A stretch of DNA of 64,000 nt from Pectobacterium araliae (GCF_037076465.1 NZ_AP028908.1:3968001-4032000), one strand, 5' to 3'; positions 45,564-55,550 are shown, counted from the first letter of the stretch. Notes: generated from the letters alone by a model not told the origin. Translations and numbers: made by a program.

Positions 45564-45776
45564 ATGGCAACACAACCGACCTTACTGGAAGATCAGTTTA
45601 TCGATATGAAATTTATCACCACCCTCACGGAGATGACGGATAAATGGTTTTATAAGCTGATTCAGGATGGCGATTTTCCTGCGCCCGTTAAATTTGGCCG
45701 GAGTTCTCGTTGGCTAAAGAGTGAAGTTGAGGCTTGGTTACAAGAGAGCATTGCCAAATCCCGTAAGCAACGCTAA
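45564..45776 (+). CDS. AlpA-family regulator
   Basis: Protein of 70 residues with the AlpA/MerR-like HTH: FIDMKFITTLTEMTDKWFYK, then GDFPAPVKFGRSSRWLKSEV and EAWLQE. In P4-type and CP4 islands AlpA switches on the integrase or excision genes. GGAG lies 9 nt before the ATG. The genes downstream run in the same direction. Confidence 0.93.
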   Translation: MATQPTLLEDQFIDMKFITTLTEMTDKWFYKLIQDGDFPAPVKFGRSSRWLKSEVEAWLQESIAKSRKQR

Positions 45777-45881
45777 CCCTCCTTTTTATCCACTAATAAC
45801 ACCTTTTAGTCAGCTATCACCATTATCCGCGTCAGCGGCGGTTTTCTGCTGCCTGAAATCCAGCATTGAAGGAATACAACG

Positions 45882-46415
45882 ATGAAAAAGCCTCCATTAC
45901 TTAACCATTATCAAACCTGGCTTGATGATTTTATTCGAATAAATTTGTGGCATGGCTTGTGTCAGCAGAAAATAGAGCACTGGCACAAGTTGACGATTAC
46001 GTCAGGCCAACAAGAAGATGGCAGCACATCCATTATTGTCATTCCACAGTGTCTGCTCCAGGTTATACGCACGGAGCAGGTAGTAGATTGCAATATTATT
46101 CCCCAACTGATTAAGCATATTGATTACCCCTTGCTTCCAGGTGTGCTATTCAGTGAATGTTGCCGGTTGGGAAAAAGAAAGCTGGCAGAACAATTAAAAA
46201 TGCTATTCCGATTGCATACGCAACCGGAGATGCGTCATGCCCTAATACTGCTGTGTTGGTGTGATCTCACCACGGGTAGCGATTTGGATGAATGGTATTC
46301 ACTACACTTGCCTAATGCTGACGAGTTAAAACAGTGGGTATCGGCACGACAAAAAGCTTACCGAGGGCTGGCAACGCTGACGAAGGATTACATTGATGCT
46401 ACCCGGCCATTGTGA
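45882..46415 (+). CDS. Uncharacterised island protein
   Basis: Protein of 177 residues, basic and helical, starting MKKPPLLNHYQTWLDDFIRI. The C-terminal half (ALILLCWCDLTTGSDLDEWY) is related to the frameshifted gene at 47841-48311, so the island has two copies of this family. No known domain is recognised. It is followed 9 bp later by the zinc-ribbon protein and probably shares its transcript. Confidence 0.7.
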   Translation: MKKPPLLNHYQTWLDDFIRINLWHGLCQQKIEHWHKLTITSGQQEDGSTSIIVIPQCLLQVIRTEQVVDCNIIPQLIKHIDYPLLPGVLFSECCRLGKRKLAEQLKMLFRLHTQPEMRHALILLCWCDLTTGSDLDEWYSLHLPNADELKQWVSARQKAYRGLATLTKDYIDATRPL

Positions 46416-46424
46416 AGGTGGGCT

Positions 46425-46802
46425 ATGCGTATAGAAAAATGCTACATCGCACAGAGGAATACCGGTGAAATCGTGGCAGCCCGTCAGGTCGATTCTGCTG
46501 ACGATGAGTGGTGCTGCCATCACTGCCAGTGTCCGTTGGTATTTCATCCTGCAACGGTAATGTCGCCTGCATGGTTTGAGCATGTCATTACTACTGGTGA
46601 TCCCGAAGCGCTATTACATTGCGCTTACCTTATCTCAAAGGATCAAACGTCCTCCAATATGAAGCAACTGCAAAGGCTCATTGCACCGCTACCACCCGTT
46701 CAGCGGGTTACCCACTGGCGATGCCCAATGTGTGGTAGCCACTACCAGGGAAAGAAACAATGCTCACGGTGCAAGACAGGCATTTACAGCCAGGAAATAT
46801 AA
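46425..46802 (+). CDS. Putative zinc-ribbon protein
   Basis: Protein of 125 residues with two cysteine clusters: CCHHCQC near residue 30 and CPMCGSHYQGKKQCSRCKTG at the end, enough for two zinc sites. The middle part reads YIAQRNTGEIVAA and HCAYLISKDQ. Such proteins are common in P4-like islands beside AlpA and Gp2-type genes. A DNA or RNA binding role is inferred from the zinc ribbons only. Confidence 0.75.
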   Translation: MRIEKCYIAQRNTGEIVAARQVDSADDEWCCHHCQCPLVFHPATVMSPAWFEHVITTGDPEALLHCAYLISKDQTSSNMKQLQRLIAPLPPVQRVTHWRCPMCGSHYQGKKQCSRCKTGIYSQEI

Positions 46803-47178
46803 TTGCCTGAAAGACTGAAACGCAGGCTCTACAGAAGCTCCCCAAATATAACACGTACCGAATCGTCTTCAGGCGTTTTGGTACGTTAACAGGCCATAGT
46901 ATGAGCAGGATAACTTCGGAGTAAAAATTAACCTGATTTTTCCAGGTAACACCGTATGCCACAGGTAACTATCCGGCGTGGTCGATGACGGATTGGTATT
47001 ATTAACCAACTGATATTATTAATTAAACTATCTGCCCATCTGATTATCAGGCAGGTAGTCATTCACATGCAAGTGTGATCCTTCTTACTCCTACTTCAGC
47101 AGTATCTCCACACATTACTTAACTCATTTCTTAGCCCACTACGGGTAAGGCTATGCCCTGCCTGTAGCAATCTTATAA
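46803..47178. other. Gap without a gene
   Basis: No convincing frame or strong hairpin. Short direct AT motifs (TGATATTATTAATTAA) occur near 47010. It may hold the promoter of the Gp2-like gene. Confidence 0.4.
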
Positions 47179-47187
47179 GTGAAAACC

Positions 47188-47799
47188 ATGATAAATAGCA
47201 TTCGTATCGATCAGCGCCATGCGCCGTTTAACGAGTCTTATCTGCAACGTATGATTAACGTGATAAATAACGCAATAACCGAGCATCCGCGCACCCTGGC
47301 AATACGGGTAGATTTGCGCCTGCCAGACGATGAATTCAATGCACGCCAGGGCTTGATGTCCCGTTTCATTGAATCACTGGCTGCAAAGATTGAAGCGCGA
47401 TATCGAAGTAAGCAGAAGCAAGGGAAACGGACCTATCCCTGTCAGTTGCGTCATGCCTGGGTACGCGAAGTTGGAGAGGAAAATCAGAAGTCGCATTACC
47501 ATGTCATCTTATTCGTCAACAAAGACACTTTCAGTAGCCTGGGGAGGTATGACGAAAGCGGAACGGGGTTAGCGTCGTTGATACAGTCTGCATGGCTGAG
47601 TGGGTTAGGCCAGAGTAACCGACCTGACTATCGGACACTGGTACACTTCCCTGAAAACCCGCTCTATTATCTGGATATCAACGCTGAAGATTATCGAACG
47701 GTCTATGGAAAACTGACGTTCCGAGTGAGCTACTTCGCCAAAGAACGAACCAAATCGTATTGCAGGGAAGAACGGTCGTTTGGGTGTAGTCAGCGTTGA
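47188..47799 (+). CDS. Inovirus Gp2/YagK-YfjJ family protein
   Basis: Protein of about 203 residues. It has the replication-initiation-like motifs of the inovirus Gp2/YagK_YfjJ_C family: RIDQRHAPFNESYLQRMINV at the start, LRHAWVREVGEENQKSHYHV with the HYHV metal motif, and YLDINAEDYRTVYGKLTFRV followed by SYFAKERTKSYC. It may be a relic or domesticated replication initiator. A GTG at 47179 is an alternative start; neither has a strong ribosome site. Confidence 0.8.
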   Translation: MINSIRIDQRHAPFNESYLQRMINVINNAITEHPRTLAIRVDLRLPDDEFNARQGLMSRFIESLAAKIEARYRSKQKQGKRTYPCQLRHAWVREVGEENQKSHYHVILFVNKDTFSSLGRYDESGTGLASLIQSAWLSGLGQSNRPDYRTLVHFPENPLYYLDINAEDYRTVYGKLTFRVSYFAKERTKSYCREERSFGCSQR

Positions 47800-47840
47800 T
47801 GCAGAAGAAACATTACTGTCTCCTGATCCTACCCATCAAC

Positions 47841-48311
47841 AACGTCTCAGTCAGGCCTGACGGCAGTTTCCCTGCCAGACCAGCGTAAAGCGCATCTGAT
47901 TATTCCCACCAGGCTAATGCAGCAATCAGGGATATCACGTATTGAGGCTGGTAGCAGAGCTATTCTGCCAGTAAAAATACTCATCATCTTCGCCGATACC
48001 CTATGTTGAACGGTATTCTCATCAGCGAATGTGACCGACTGCATCTGGAGGTATTGAGTGACAGCCTTCAGATGCTATTTGATCGGGAAAATGAACCCGG
48101 CATTCAGGAGGCCCTGACGCTGCTGTGCTGGTCTGAGCGACTTAACGGCCTGTTTTTTCGGGAATGGGCATCGCTGACTAATAAAACCGACAGACAGGTT
48201 CAGGTGTGGATTAACCCCCGTCGGAAGACTCAACCAACCCTTTTGGCGATGATTGATGAATACGTTTTCTTCACCTGCTTTGGTTACTGGAGAAATTATT
48301 ATCCTACTTGA
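47841..48311 (+). pseudogene. Frameshifted paralogue of the 45.9-kb island gene
   Basis: The first frame (LPDQRKAHLIIPTRLMQQSG to about 47998) and a second frame from about 48000 (LNGILISECDRLHLEVLSDS, then ALTLLCWSERLNG) together align to the 177-residue protein at 45882-46415, including the LFSEC/LISEC and LILLCWC/LTLLCWS pairs. The break near 47998-48003 is a single frameshift. The N-terminal 50 residues are absent. Confidence 0.75.
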
Positions 48312-48407
48312 TATTAATGAATTTATGAGTAACCACGCATCATTCATCGGTCACATCTTTCAAATAGACTACAGTCTCATACCCCTAACGCAAACTTTCA
48401 GCATAAC

Positions 48408-48505
48408 TGCGCATTCTGCGCAACTTCTTGCTCACTTTCTGGTGGAAATCACTTTTTGCGCAATGGATGCCGTTTTTTCGCGAGGTCTGCGCAACTTCTT
48501 GCTCA
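48408..48505 (+). repeat. Direct repeats with TGCGCA motifs upstream of hcp
   Basis: A perfect 20-bp direct repeat (TCTGCGCAACTTCTTGCTCA) occurs at 48415 and 48486. Counting these, the palindrome TGCGCA appears four times between 48408 and 48493. The block lies about 130-220 bp before the hcp start and may bind a regulator of the type VI cluster. Confidence 0.7.
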
Positions 48506-48631
48506 AATTTGGCTTAGGGAAAATTTGAGTTAAGGAAATAAATAGCAAAAACAATCAGATAAAAACTGGCATGTGAATTGCTATGCAGAATGTGAAGTTA
48601 CTCATCACGTTCAACAACAAGGAGCAAGACT

Positions 48632-49150
48632 ATGCCAACTCCATGCTATATCAGCATCGAAGGGAAAACTCAGGGCAATATCACCGCAGGGGCGTTCACC
48701 TCTGATTCTGTCGGCAACATCTATGTGGAAGGCCACGAAGATGAAATGCTGGTACAGGAATTCAAACACATCGTCACCGTACCAACCGACCCGCAGTCGG
48801 GTCAGCCATCCGGCCAGCGTGTACACAAACCGTTCAAGTTCACCGTCGCACTGAACAAAGCGGTTCCGTTGATGTACAACTCACTGGCCTCCGGTGAAAT
48901 GCTGCCGACCGTGACCCTGAAGTGGTATCGCACCTCGGTTGAAGGTAAGCAGGAGCACTTCTTCTCTACCGTGCTGACCGATGCCACCATCGTTGACATC
49001 GACTGCAAAATGCCACACTGCCAGGATCCGTCAAAACTGGACTACACCCAGTTAATCGAAGTCTCGCTGGCCTACCGCAAAATCGACTGGGAACACACCG
49101 TTGCCGGAACCTCGGGTTCTGATGACTGGCGTGCGCCGGTCGAAGCGTAA
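48632..49150 (+). CDS. hcp: Type VI secretion tube protein Hcp
   Basis: Protein of 172 residues of the Hcp family that forms hexameric rings stacked into the secretion tube. It shows the usual start MPTPCYISIEGKTQGNITAG and segments QEFKHIVTVPTDPQSGQPSG and GEMLPTVTLKWYRTSVEGKQ. AAGGAG precedes the ATG. It is an orphan hcp without the structural tss genes, followed by a terminator and then vgrG. Confidence 0.97.
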   Translation: MPTPCYISIEGKTQGNITAGAFTSDSVGNIYVEGHEDEMLVQEFKHIVTVPTDPQSGQPSGQRVHKPFKFTVALNKAVPLMYNSLASGEMLPTVTLKWYRTSVEGKQEHFFSTVLTDATIVDIDCKMPHCQDPSKLDYTQLIEVSLAYRKIDWEHTVAGTSGSDDWRAPVEA

Positions 49151-49163
49151 TCCTGCTGTATTC

Positions 49164-49188
49164 AACCCGGCCTGTGTGCCGGGTTTTC
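49164..49188 (+). terminator. Rho-independent terminator after hcp
   Basis: Arms AACCCGGC and GCCGGGTT with a short T-run, 14 bp after the hcp stop codon. Read-through would give lower expression of vgrG than hcp. Confidence 0.85.
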
Positions 49189-49270
49189 CGCGTGTACTGC
49201 CCTGAGGTCTGACTCTCCAGACCTGAGTGCAGACAGCACGGTCTTCATCACGGGAAGCGAGGGAATAAAC

Positions 49271-51301
49271 GTGGCAAACAGTACAGGATTACAGTTCACG
49301 GTAAAGGTCGGTGCCTTGCCCGCCTCGACCTTTGCCGTGGTGGATTTTCAGCTCAGCGAGGCACTAAACCAGCCGTTTGCCCTGTCGCTGAATCTGGCGA
49401 GTGCCTTGCCGGATGTCGATTTTGGTACGGTACTTGACCAGCCCTGTGAGCTGCTGGTGTGGTATGAAGGCGAACTGAAGCGCCGTGTCAGCGGCATTGT
49501 CAGTGCGTTCGCGCAGGGCGACACCGGCTTTCGCCGAACCCGCTATCAGGCAGAGGTTCGCCCGGCACTGTGGCGGATGGGGCTGCGTACCAATGCCCGC
49601 ATCTTTCAGGCGCAAAAGCCGGAGTCCATTATCGGTACGTTGCTGGAAGAGTCCGGCATTACCGATTATGCCTTTGCATTACGTCACGACCACGCGCCAC
49701 GTGAATACTGCGTACAGTATCGTGAAAGTGATTTGGCGTTTGTCACCCGACTGGCGGCAGAGGAAGGGCTGTATTTCTTCCACGAGTTTGAGGAAGGTAA
49801 ACACCGCGTGGTCTTTGCCGATGATGCGGGAGCATTGACCAAAGGCCCGGCGCTGTTCTTCAATCTTGCTACACAGGGCCTAAGCGAAGGCGACTATGTG
49901 CGTCGCTTCCGCTACGCCGAAGCTGTCAGCACCGCAGAAGTGGCCCTCAAGGATTACAGCTTCAAAACCCCCGCCTACGGCCTGCTGCACAGCAAGATGG
50001 GCGGCGAGCTGGCACATCAGCGTGAAAGCTATCAGCACTATGATTACCCTGGACGCTTCAAGCAAGACCCGAGCGGCAAGGCCTTTACCGGCTATCGGCT
50101 GGACGCACTGAGGTCGGGTGCGATGACCGGCTCCGGTGAATCCAATGCCGCGATGCTGATGCCGGGCAGCAGCTTTACCCTCACCGAACACCCCAATCCG
50201 GCACTCAACAGCGGCTGGCAACTGGTTGCCATCACCCACAGCGGGCAGCAGCCGCAGGCGCTGGAAGAGGAAAGCGGCGGTGAACCCACCACTTACAGCA
50301 ACAGCTTCGAGGTTATCAGTGCCAAAAGCACCTGGCGTGCCGACCTGCCGTACAAACCGATGGTCGATGGCCCGCAGATTGCTACCGTGGTCGGCCCCGC
50401 CGGTGAGGAAATCTACTGTGACGAATATGGCCGTATCAAACTGCAATTCCCATGGGACAGATATGGTTCCAGCGATGACCAGAGTTCCTGCTGGGTACGA
50501 GTCAGTCAGGGCTGGGCCGGTGGTCAGTACGGGCTGATAGCCATCCCGCGTATCGGGCATGAAGTCATCGTCAGCTTCCTCGAAGGTGACCCGGACCAGC
50601 CGATTGTCACTGGCAGAACCTTTCATGCCACCAACCCCTCGCCGTATGAGCTACCGTTGCATAAAACACGGATGACCATCAAGAGCAAAACGCACAAAGG
50701 GGGCGGATTTAACGAACTGCGTTTTGAAGATGCCGCAAACAACGAAGAAATTTTTATCCATGCACAAAAAGACCAGAATATTCAGGTCAATCATGATGAG
50801 ACACTCTCTATCGGTAATGATCAGAGAATTGCCGTCGCGCGCGATCGCAAAACCAATATTGGTCAGGATGAAGCCAATACGGTTGGCCGCGACCGCAAAG
50901 AGCACATCCGCCAGGACGTCTTCGTCACCATTGATCGTAACGAAGTACGCAACATCGGTAATACGCTGAAGGAAGATATTACCGCCAGCCATCTCGTCAC
51001 GATTGGTGAGCATGAAAAAGTGGTCATTGAAGGCATACAGTCCATTGAGGCCAGAAGTGGTCAGAGATTGCTGACGACCGAATATATCCTGCAAGGCACA
51101 GATCGTATTTTAATTCGCGGCCCGGCAGGCAACATCCTGCTTGATGGCAGTGGTATCACACTGAATGCGCCGAATATTCAACTGAAAGGGAATGTCAGCA
51201 TTACGTCTCCCTCTGGCGACCAAATTCAGGCCATTGAAGCGGCGATCAATCAAGGAACACCACTGGTTGAAGAGTGCCCCCTTAAAGAGGGCAAAGAATG
51301 A
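49271..51301 (+). CDS. vgrG: Type VI secretion spike protein VgrG
   Basis: Protein of 676 residues. The N-terminal gp27-like part ([20 protein letters not shown]) is followed by the gp5-like OB-fold ([29 protein letters not shown]) and a C-terminal repeated beta-prism needle ([40 protein letters not shown]). No extra effector domain is fused. The GTG start follows GAGGG. It overlaps the DUF4123 gene by 4 nt, so the adaptor is made with the spike. Confidence 0.97.
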   Translation: MANSTGLQFTVKVGALPASTFAVVDFQLSEALNQPFALSLNLASALPDVDFGTVLDQPCELLVWYEGELKRRVSGIVSAFAQGDTGFRRTRYQAEVRPALWRMGLRTNARIFQAQKPESIIGTLLEESGITDYAFALRHDHAPREYCVQYRESDLAFVTRLAAEEGLYFFHEFEEGKHRVVFADDAGALTKGPALFFNLATQGLSEGDYVRRFRYAEAVSTAEVALKDYSFKTPAYGLLHSKMGGELAHQRESYQHYDYPGRFKQDPSGKAFTGYRLDALRSGAMTGSGESNAAMLMPGSSFTLTEHPNPALNSGWQLVAITHSGQQPQALEEESGGEPTTYSNSFEVISAKSTWRADLPYKPMVDGPQIATVVGPAGEEIYCDEYGRIKLQFPWDRYGSSDDQSSCWVRVSQGWAGGQYGLIAIPRIGHEVIVSFLEGDPDQPIVTGRTFHATNPSPYELPLHKTRMTIKSKTHKGGGFNELRFEDAANNEEIFIHAQKDQNIQVNHDETLSIGNDQRIAVARDRKTNIGQDEANTVGRDRKEHIRQDVFVTIDRNEVRNIGNTLKEDITASHLVTIGEHEKVVIEGIQSIEARSGQRLLTTEYILQGTDRILIRGPAGNILLDGSGITLNAPNIQLKGNVSITSPSGDQIQAIEAAINQGTPLVEECPLKEGKE

Positions 51302-51879
51302 GCTTCTATCAACAACTGGAGAAAGCCGGACTTCCTATTCGTAATAACCGCACTCGCCTCTATGTGCTCACTGAAACCCGCGCTGAACGAAACCTGCTGG
51401 CGCGGCTGGAGTTTCACGAGGTGGTCCATTATCCGTTATGGCACCTGGATGCACAGGCAGGGCTTGAGCCATACACACCGTGGCTTTGTGTGCCAGAGCC
51501 TGACAGCGACTTTGATCTGTGGCTGGGCAAGGCGTTTGAGACGATGCCCATGATTGTGCTATTTGCCCGCATGTCACCGGATGAGGTGCGGCGACATCTG
51601 AAGCATTTCAGTAAGTTTGTGGAGGGAACACGGCGGTTTATTTTGCGTCTGGGCACCCCGTCAGCCCTGCAACTTTATATTGCTTCCATTGCCCATACGT
51701 CTTCCGCCGTATCACGTTTTTTCGCCGATGGTGAGATTGAGGAGATGTATTTCCACGACCCACAGGCATCACTGTCACGGCGTGTACAACCCCTGTTTGA
51801 GCAACAGCGCCATGAAGAAGCCGAGTGCGATGGCTGTCTGGTCTGGCTCGATCTTCCCGTTGATCAGGAGGCCAGATGA
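51298..51879 (+). CDS. DUF4123 type VI effector adaptor (Tap/TEC)
   Basis: Protein of 193 residues of the DUF4123 adaptor family that loads a cargo effector onto its VgrG. Visible family parts are [20 protein letters not shown] and [20 protein letters not shown]. It lies between vgrG and the effector, overlapping its neighbours by 4 nt on each side, so all should be cotranslated. Confidence 0.9.
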   Translation: MSFYQQLEKAGLPIRNNRTRLYVLTETRAERNLLARLEFHEVVHYPLWHLDAQAGLEPYTPWLCVPEPDSDFDLWLGKAFETMPMIVLFARMSPDEVRRHLKHFSKFVEGTRRFILRLGTPSALQLYIASIAHTSSAVSRFFADGEIEEMYFHDPQASLSRRVQPLFEQQRHEEAECDGCLVWLDLPVDQEAR

Positions 51880-52724
51880 TGCTGAATGCTATCGATCTCG
51901 ACAGCATGGCGCGTGTTGCCAGAAAGCAGTCGGATATCCGGTTATCACGCTACTTGTGCGATACACTGGCTCCGCTGTTACCCCGTCTGCCCAGCACGCC
52001 ACAATACATGCCTGTTTTTGTGGAAGCCGCCGGTAAAGAAGCGATAGCGGCAGGATATAGCGATGGACGTCAATACAACACACACGTTACCCTGAGCCTG
52101 CTGCTGGGTCTGGGATGGCAGAATGATATCCATCAAGCCACCCTCAATCCGATTTTGACGGCGGCGGGACTCCCTGAACCGACTCGGCTGAATCTGGCTG
52201 TTAACACCGCCATTACACTGAGGCAACAAACTGAACGTGTTATGCCGCAGGCGCATCAGATTTTTATCACGTTATTGTCGATCAATCCTGGCGCATTACA
52301 GGCAGAAAATATCTGGCGAGCCTTTGAGCAATCCGCACTGCTGTACGGTATCAATACGCCTCAGCGGATACAGGCCTTGTTTGAAACCTATGAAGCAGAT
52401 GCGCTGCGCCAACTGGCATTGCCCCCCGTCAAGCGCCGGACATATTCAGCTTATGAGCAGCTCGGCATACGCCAGATGACGGGAAATATGCCCCTGCCCA
52501 GTGATGACCTACAGCACCTGCAACAGCATCAACTGATTTGTCTGGGCTGCCATGTTTTACTGGCACTGAGCTTTGGACGCTTATTTTACTGCAACCCGTT
52601 ATTCAGCGGGTTGCATGACGGGTTACGCCGGGACGCGGAGCCGCGCCAGCTCTGCCATTTCTTGCTGCAATTTTTACAACAACATCAGCGTGTGCTCATG
52701 GAGGAGACATCCAATGACAACTAA
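51876..52724 (+). CDS. Uncharacterised type VI accessory protein
   Basis: Protein of 282 residues between the DUF4123 adaptor and the effector, overlapping both (4 and 11 nt). Helical, no membrane segment, with MPVFVEAAGKEAIAAGYSDG, then VTLSLLLGLGWQN and a cysteine pair LICLGCHVLLALS. No known family is recognised with confidence. Position and overlap suggest a chaperone or loading factor specific to the effector downstream. Confidence 0.75.
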   Translation: MMLNAIDLDSMARVARKQSDIRLSRYLCDTLAPLLPRLPSTPQYMPVFVEAAGKEAIAAGYSDGRQYNTHVTLSLLLGLGWQNDIHQATLNPILTAAGLPEPTRLNLAVNTAITLRQQTERVMPQAHQIFITLLSINPGALQAENIWRAFEQSALLYGINTPQRIQALFETYEADALRQLALPPVKRRTYSAYEQLGIRQMTGNMPLPSDDLQHLQQHQLICLGCHVLLALSFGRLFYCNPLFSGLHDGLRRDAEPRQLCHFLLQFLQQHQRVLMEETSNDN

Positions 52725-54618
52725 CGCCCTCAGTGCCAGTTTTGAACAACTTTCTCAGGATGCAATGGATGGTAATGTACCCAGCCCGGCATCGATTTGC
52801 ACCGATTGTGCCGGACTCGGTGTACCGTTCTCGATCAATGGCAGCAACGGGCCACGGGACGCGGATCAATGGCTGGGTATCCCCTCTTATGATGATGCGG
52901 CGACGCCAGACTGGTTCATGCAAAATCCCTGGATCACCGATCGTGTCGAAAACTTCCGTAATACCTATCTGCAACGAGTTCTTCACCAACTGGGAGAGCA
53001 GCATGGTGATGCTTATCTCGCCGAGCTCCATTCGTTTCAGGCGGCACAAGGGTTGGCGTTCCACTGTCTGGAAGACGACATGGAAACGGAAACCCACGTT
53101 ACGCCCGCCTTTCTAATAGAAGTAACCCGGGGAGACATCACCGAGCGCCCCACGATCTCGTGTAACCAGACAAACTGTGTCTTTCTGGGGAGCCGTATCT
53201 ACTTCTGGACATTTACGTCTGCCCGTTATCGAGAAGACCCACTGATGGGCGCGGATGGACAACGCCTGGCTCTGACGCAGTTCGAGTGGACGGTTTCCGG
53301 CCTGTTCGACCCGGTGCAGGCCGCACAGGCGTTGGCTCAGCACTATCAGCAGGCTAAAACGTTGAACCAACTCTGGACGCGCGTATTAGCCGTCGCACAG
53401 ATAGGACTTGGCGTCTTGTCGATTATTCCTGTCGTGGGTGTAGCCAGAGGGCTTTTCGGCCTCTACAAAGGGGTACGGTATACCTTTGCGGCTATTGATG
53501 CGGCACTGGCCGCCAACGCCATTGCCAACGGCAGCACGACACTGATCACCGGCGAAGGAATAGACCACGGCGAAGCCCTTTTTGAAAGCCTGGGCAAGGC
53601 ATTCGATCCGCAAGACGGCAAAGAGCGTGGCCGTCAGGTCTTTATGTTCATCAACCTGGCGATGCTTTCCCCTGCGGCACTGGGCGCGACACGCTGGGTG
53701 TTGCGCAAGATTCGGGGGGATGTCCCCGCCAGCGCCCGTTTCGACACCGATGCCATCAGTGAAGAAGAGCGCCGTCGACTAGGGGGGCACACGAGCGGCG
53801 AGCCGCTGGCGATTGAACTGCGTGGTCGCAGACCGGCAGGACGCCATGACGAAACCGGTGACATCGAATGGCGAAACAGGCCATCATTAGATACCAATCG
53901 CAGCCAGATTGCCCTGACCACGGCGACAGGGAAAGCAAATTATTGTGTGATGAGTAATACGCTGCGTAGCAATCTGACATCGTTGATTATCCAGCGTGGT
54001 AGTAGCCTGAAAGTCATAGGCCGTGTCTGTAAAGTGGTCGGTGATGCGGGTGAAGAGGCCTTTGCCGCTGCCATGGTGGAAAAGATGGGTTTCAACGCTG
54101 AACGCATCCTCGGCTACAGTAACAAAGCCGGAGTGCCCAGTCGTTTCGGACTGACGAACAAGAGCGGCCACGGCCTGGATATGCTGGTCTGGGTGCCGCC
54201 GCCGCCGTCGCTGACCGTGCGGGCACCGACAACCAACACCATGCGCCACAGCATGGATGGGGCAAACGGTACTCCCGCCACGACCCAGACGCTAACCTTC
54301 AAGGAAGACACGTTGCTGGTGATTGAAACCAAAACGACATTGGGTTTGACTAAGACGCCGGGATTTAATAAGACTCAGTCAACTGGAGCAGATAAACTCA
54401 ATGATCTCCAGAAAAAGATCAGAAACCGAAGGCAAGGATGGACTGAGGAAAAAATGCTGGAAGTTGACCCAAATGTGCAGGATAAGCTAGACGCTATTAA
54501 TGACGCGACTAAATTAAGTGCCATTAAGTATCTGCATGCACAAATATTCTTTGATAGTAAAGGGAAATTAAATAGTCTTGTTGGCTCAGGGTCCGGTATT
54601 CAACTTAATATTTGGTGA
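52714..54618 (+). CDS. Type VI effector with PD-(D/E)xK-type nuclease end
   Basis: Protein of 634 residues. The ATG at 52714 follows GGAGGAG and overlaps the accessory gene. The frame stays open further back without support. The N-terminal half contains cysteines and a hydrophobic helix (VLAVAQIGLGVLSIIPVVGV) that could help translocation. The C-terminal part has a restriction-endonuclease-like set: acidic helix GDAGEEAFAAAMVEK (about 447), HGLDML with Asp489, then VIETKT with Glu538 and Lys540, followed by a basic region. This fits a DNase effector of the PoNe kind. The family name is inferred and the activity untested. Confidence 0.82.
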   Translation: MTTNALSASFEQLSQDAMDGNVPSPASICTDCAGLGVPFSINGSNGPRDADQWLGIPSYDDAATPDWFMQNPWITDRVENFRNTYLQRVLHQLGEQHGDAYLAELHSFQAAQGLAFHCLEDDMETETHVTPAFLIEVTRGDITERPTISCNQTNCVFLGSRIYFWTFTSARYREDPLMGADGQRLALTQFEWTVSGLFDPVQAAQALAQHYQQAKTLNQLWTRVLAVAQIGLGVLSIIPVVGVARGLFGLYKGVRYTFAAIDAALAANAIANGSTTLITGEGIDHGEALFESLGKAFDPQDGKERGRQVFMFINLAMLSPAALGATRWVLRKIRGDVPASARFDTDAISEEERRRLGGHTSGEPLAIELRGRRPAGRHDETGDIEWRNRPSLDTNRSQIALTTATGKANYCVMSNTLRSNLTSLIIQRGSSLKVIGRVCKVVGDAGEEAFAAAMVEKMGFNAERILGYSNKAGVPSRFGLTNKSGHGLDMLVWVPPPPSLTVRAPTTNTMRHSMDGANGTPATTQTLTFKEDTLLVIETKTTLGLTKTPGFNKTQSTGADKLNDLQKKIRNRRQGWTEEKMLEVDPNVQDKLDAINDATKLSAIKYLHAQIFFDSKGKLNSLVGSGSGIQLNIW

Positions 54619-54624
54619 TAGATC

Positions 54625-55533
54625 ATGACTAGTAATACCAAAAGCAGACTGGATAAGTCATTAAAAAGTGTCAAACAATGGGCACAGGAAAGTTCACCAG
54701 TAAGAGGACATCGGCTCACCGCTTATTTATCTGGTGAAGGAAAATTAATTCTTGCTAATACTGACCTATTTGATTACGGGATGTCGAAGGTCGATCAAAG
54801 CTTACTCGCCGCAATAGACGGGGCTCACAGTGATGCCAATAAACATATGGCCCACGCATTTACGCGGATGATCCTAGCCAATATGTTTGATATTCGTGAA
54901 ATGAAAGGCACCGACAGACGAATCGCAGGAAATTTGGATACCGAAACACACTTGATGCTCGGGGCAATTGCGACTGGACGACCTGAGTTAGTGCAACTCC
55001 ACTATCAGACAGTATTTGATGGTGTTGATGGAGGTTATGGCGTTCATGATGGACACAATCTCCCACTCGGCACTACTTTGCGCTACGCTGCTTTCGGCCT
55101 GACCATTATTGGTGATTGGTTAGGTAAACCGCTGGACTTGGACAAGCACGCCTTACCCCGCGACCCCGCCTGGGGCCAGTTGGTGGCACATTGGCGTGAA
55201 CCAGACCCAGAAAAATTTCTACCTGTTTTACTCACCGCTTGTGATACCCATATTGAACGCATTGCCTTGACTGAACGTGAAGACGATACCGGGCAATTTG
55301 AATTTGGTTCCGTATTCCTCGCCGTCCACCCCACAGAGATCCTGGCTGTATTGCGTCTGCGCGAAATCATAGGGTTGACGAACCCAGCTCACATCGACCA
55401 TCCACTGATGCAGACACCTTATGCCGCGATTACCTGCCAGCCCGGAGAAGTGACTGAGCGCGATGAGTTGCTTGACCGCTTTCTTGAAGTGGTACGTCAG
55501 CGTGATCCGCAGGTGCTGCCGCCGGGCCTATAA
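54625..55533 (+). CDS. Probable immunity protein for the nuclease effector
   Basis: Protein of 302 residues that starts 6 nt after the effector stop. No signal peptide or membrane segment, so it would act in the cytoplasm, as needed against a DNase. It contains HLMLGAIATGRPELVQLHYQ, FGLTIIGDWLGKPLDLDKHA and LPRDPAWGQLVAHWREPDPE, reminiscent of DUF1911-type immunity proteins that pair with PoNe nucleases. That match is from memory and uncertain. The position is the strongest argument. Confidence 0.7.
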   Translation: MTSNTKSRLDKSLKSVKQWAQESSPVRGHRLTAYLSGEGKLILANTDLFDYGMSKVDQSLLAAIDGAHSDANKHMAHAFTRMILANMFDIREMKGTDRRIAGNLDTETHLMLGAIATGRPELVQLHYQTVFDGVDGGYGVHDGHNLPLGTTLRYAAFGLTIIGDWLGKPLDLDKHALPRDPAWGQLVAHWREPDPEKFLPVLLTACDTHIERIALTEREDDTGQFEFGSVFLAVHPTEILAVLRLREIIGLTNPAHIDHPLMQTPYAAITCQPGEVTERDELLDRFLEVVRQRDPQVLPPGL

Positions 55534-55550
55534 GAGAGCGAACCGCTACC

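Noticed and set aside
48408..48505. Possible CRISPR from direct repeats
   Set aside because: There are only two copies of the 20-bp repeat, no array and no cas genes. The CARF-like domain nearby in RtcR belongs to RNA repair.
49880..50626. 248-codon minus-strand frame inside vgrG
   Set aside because: Antisense shadow of a clear vgrG gene.
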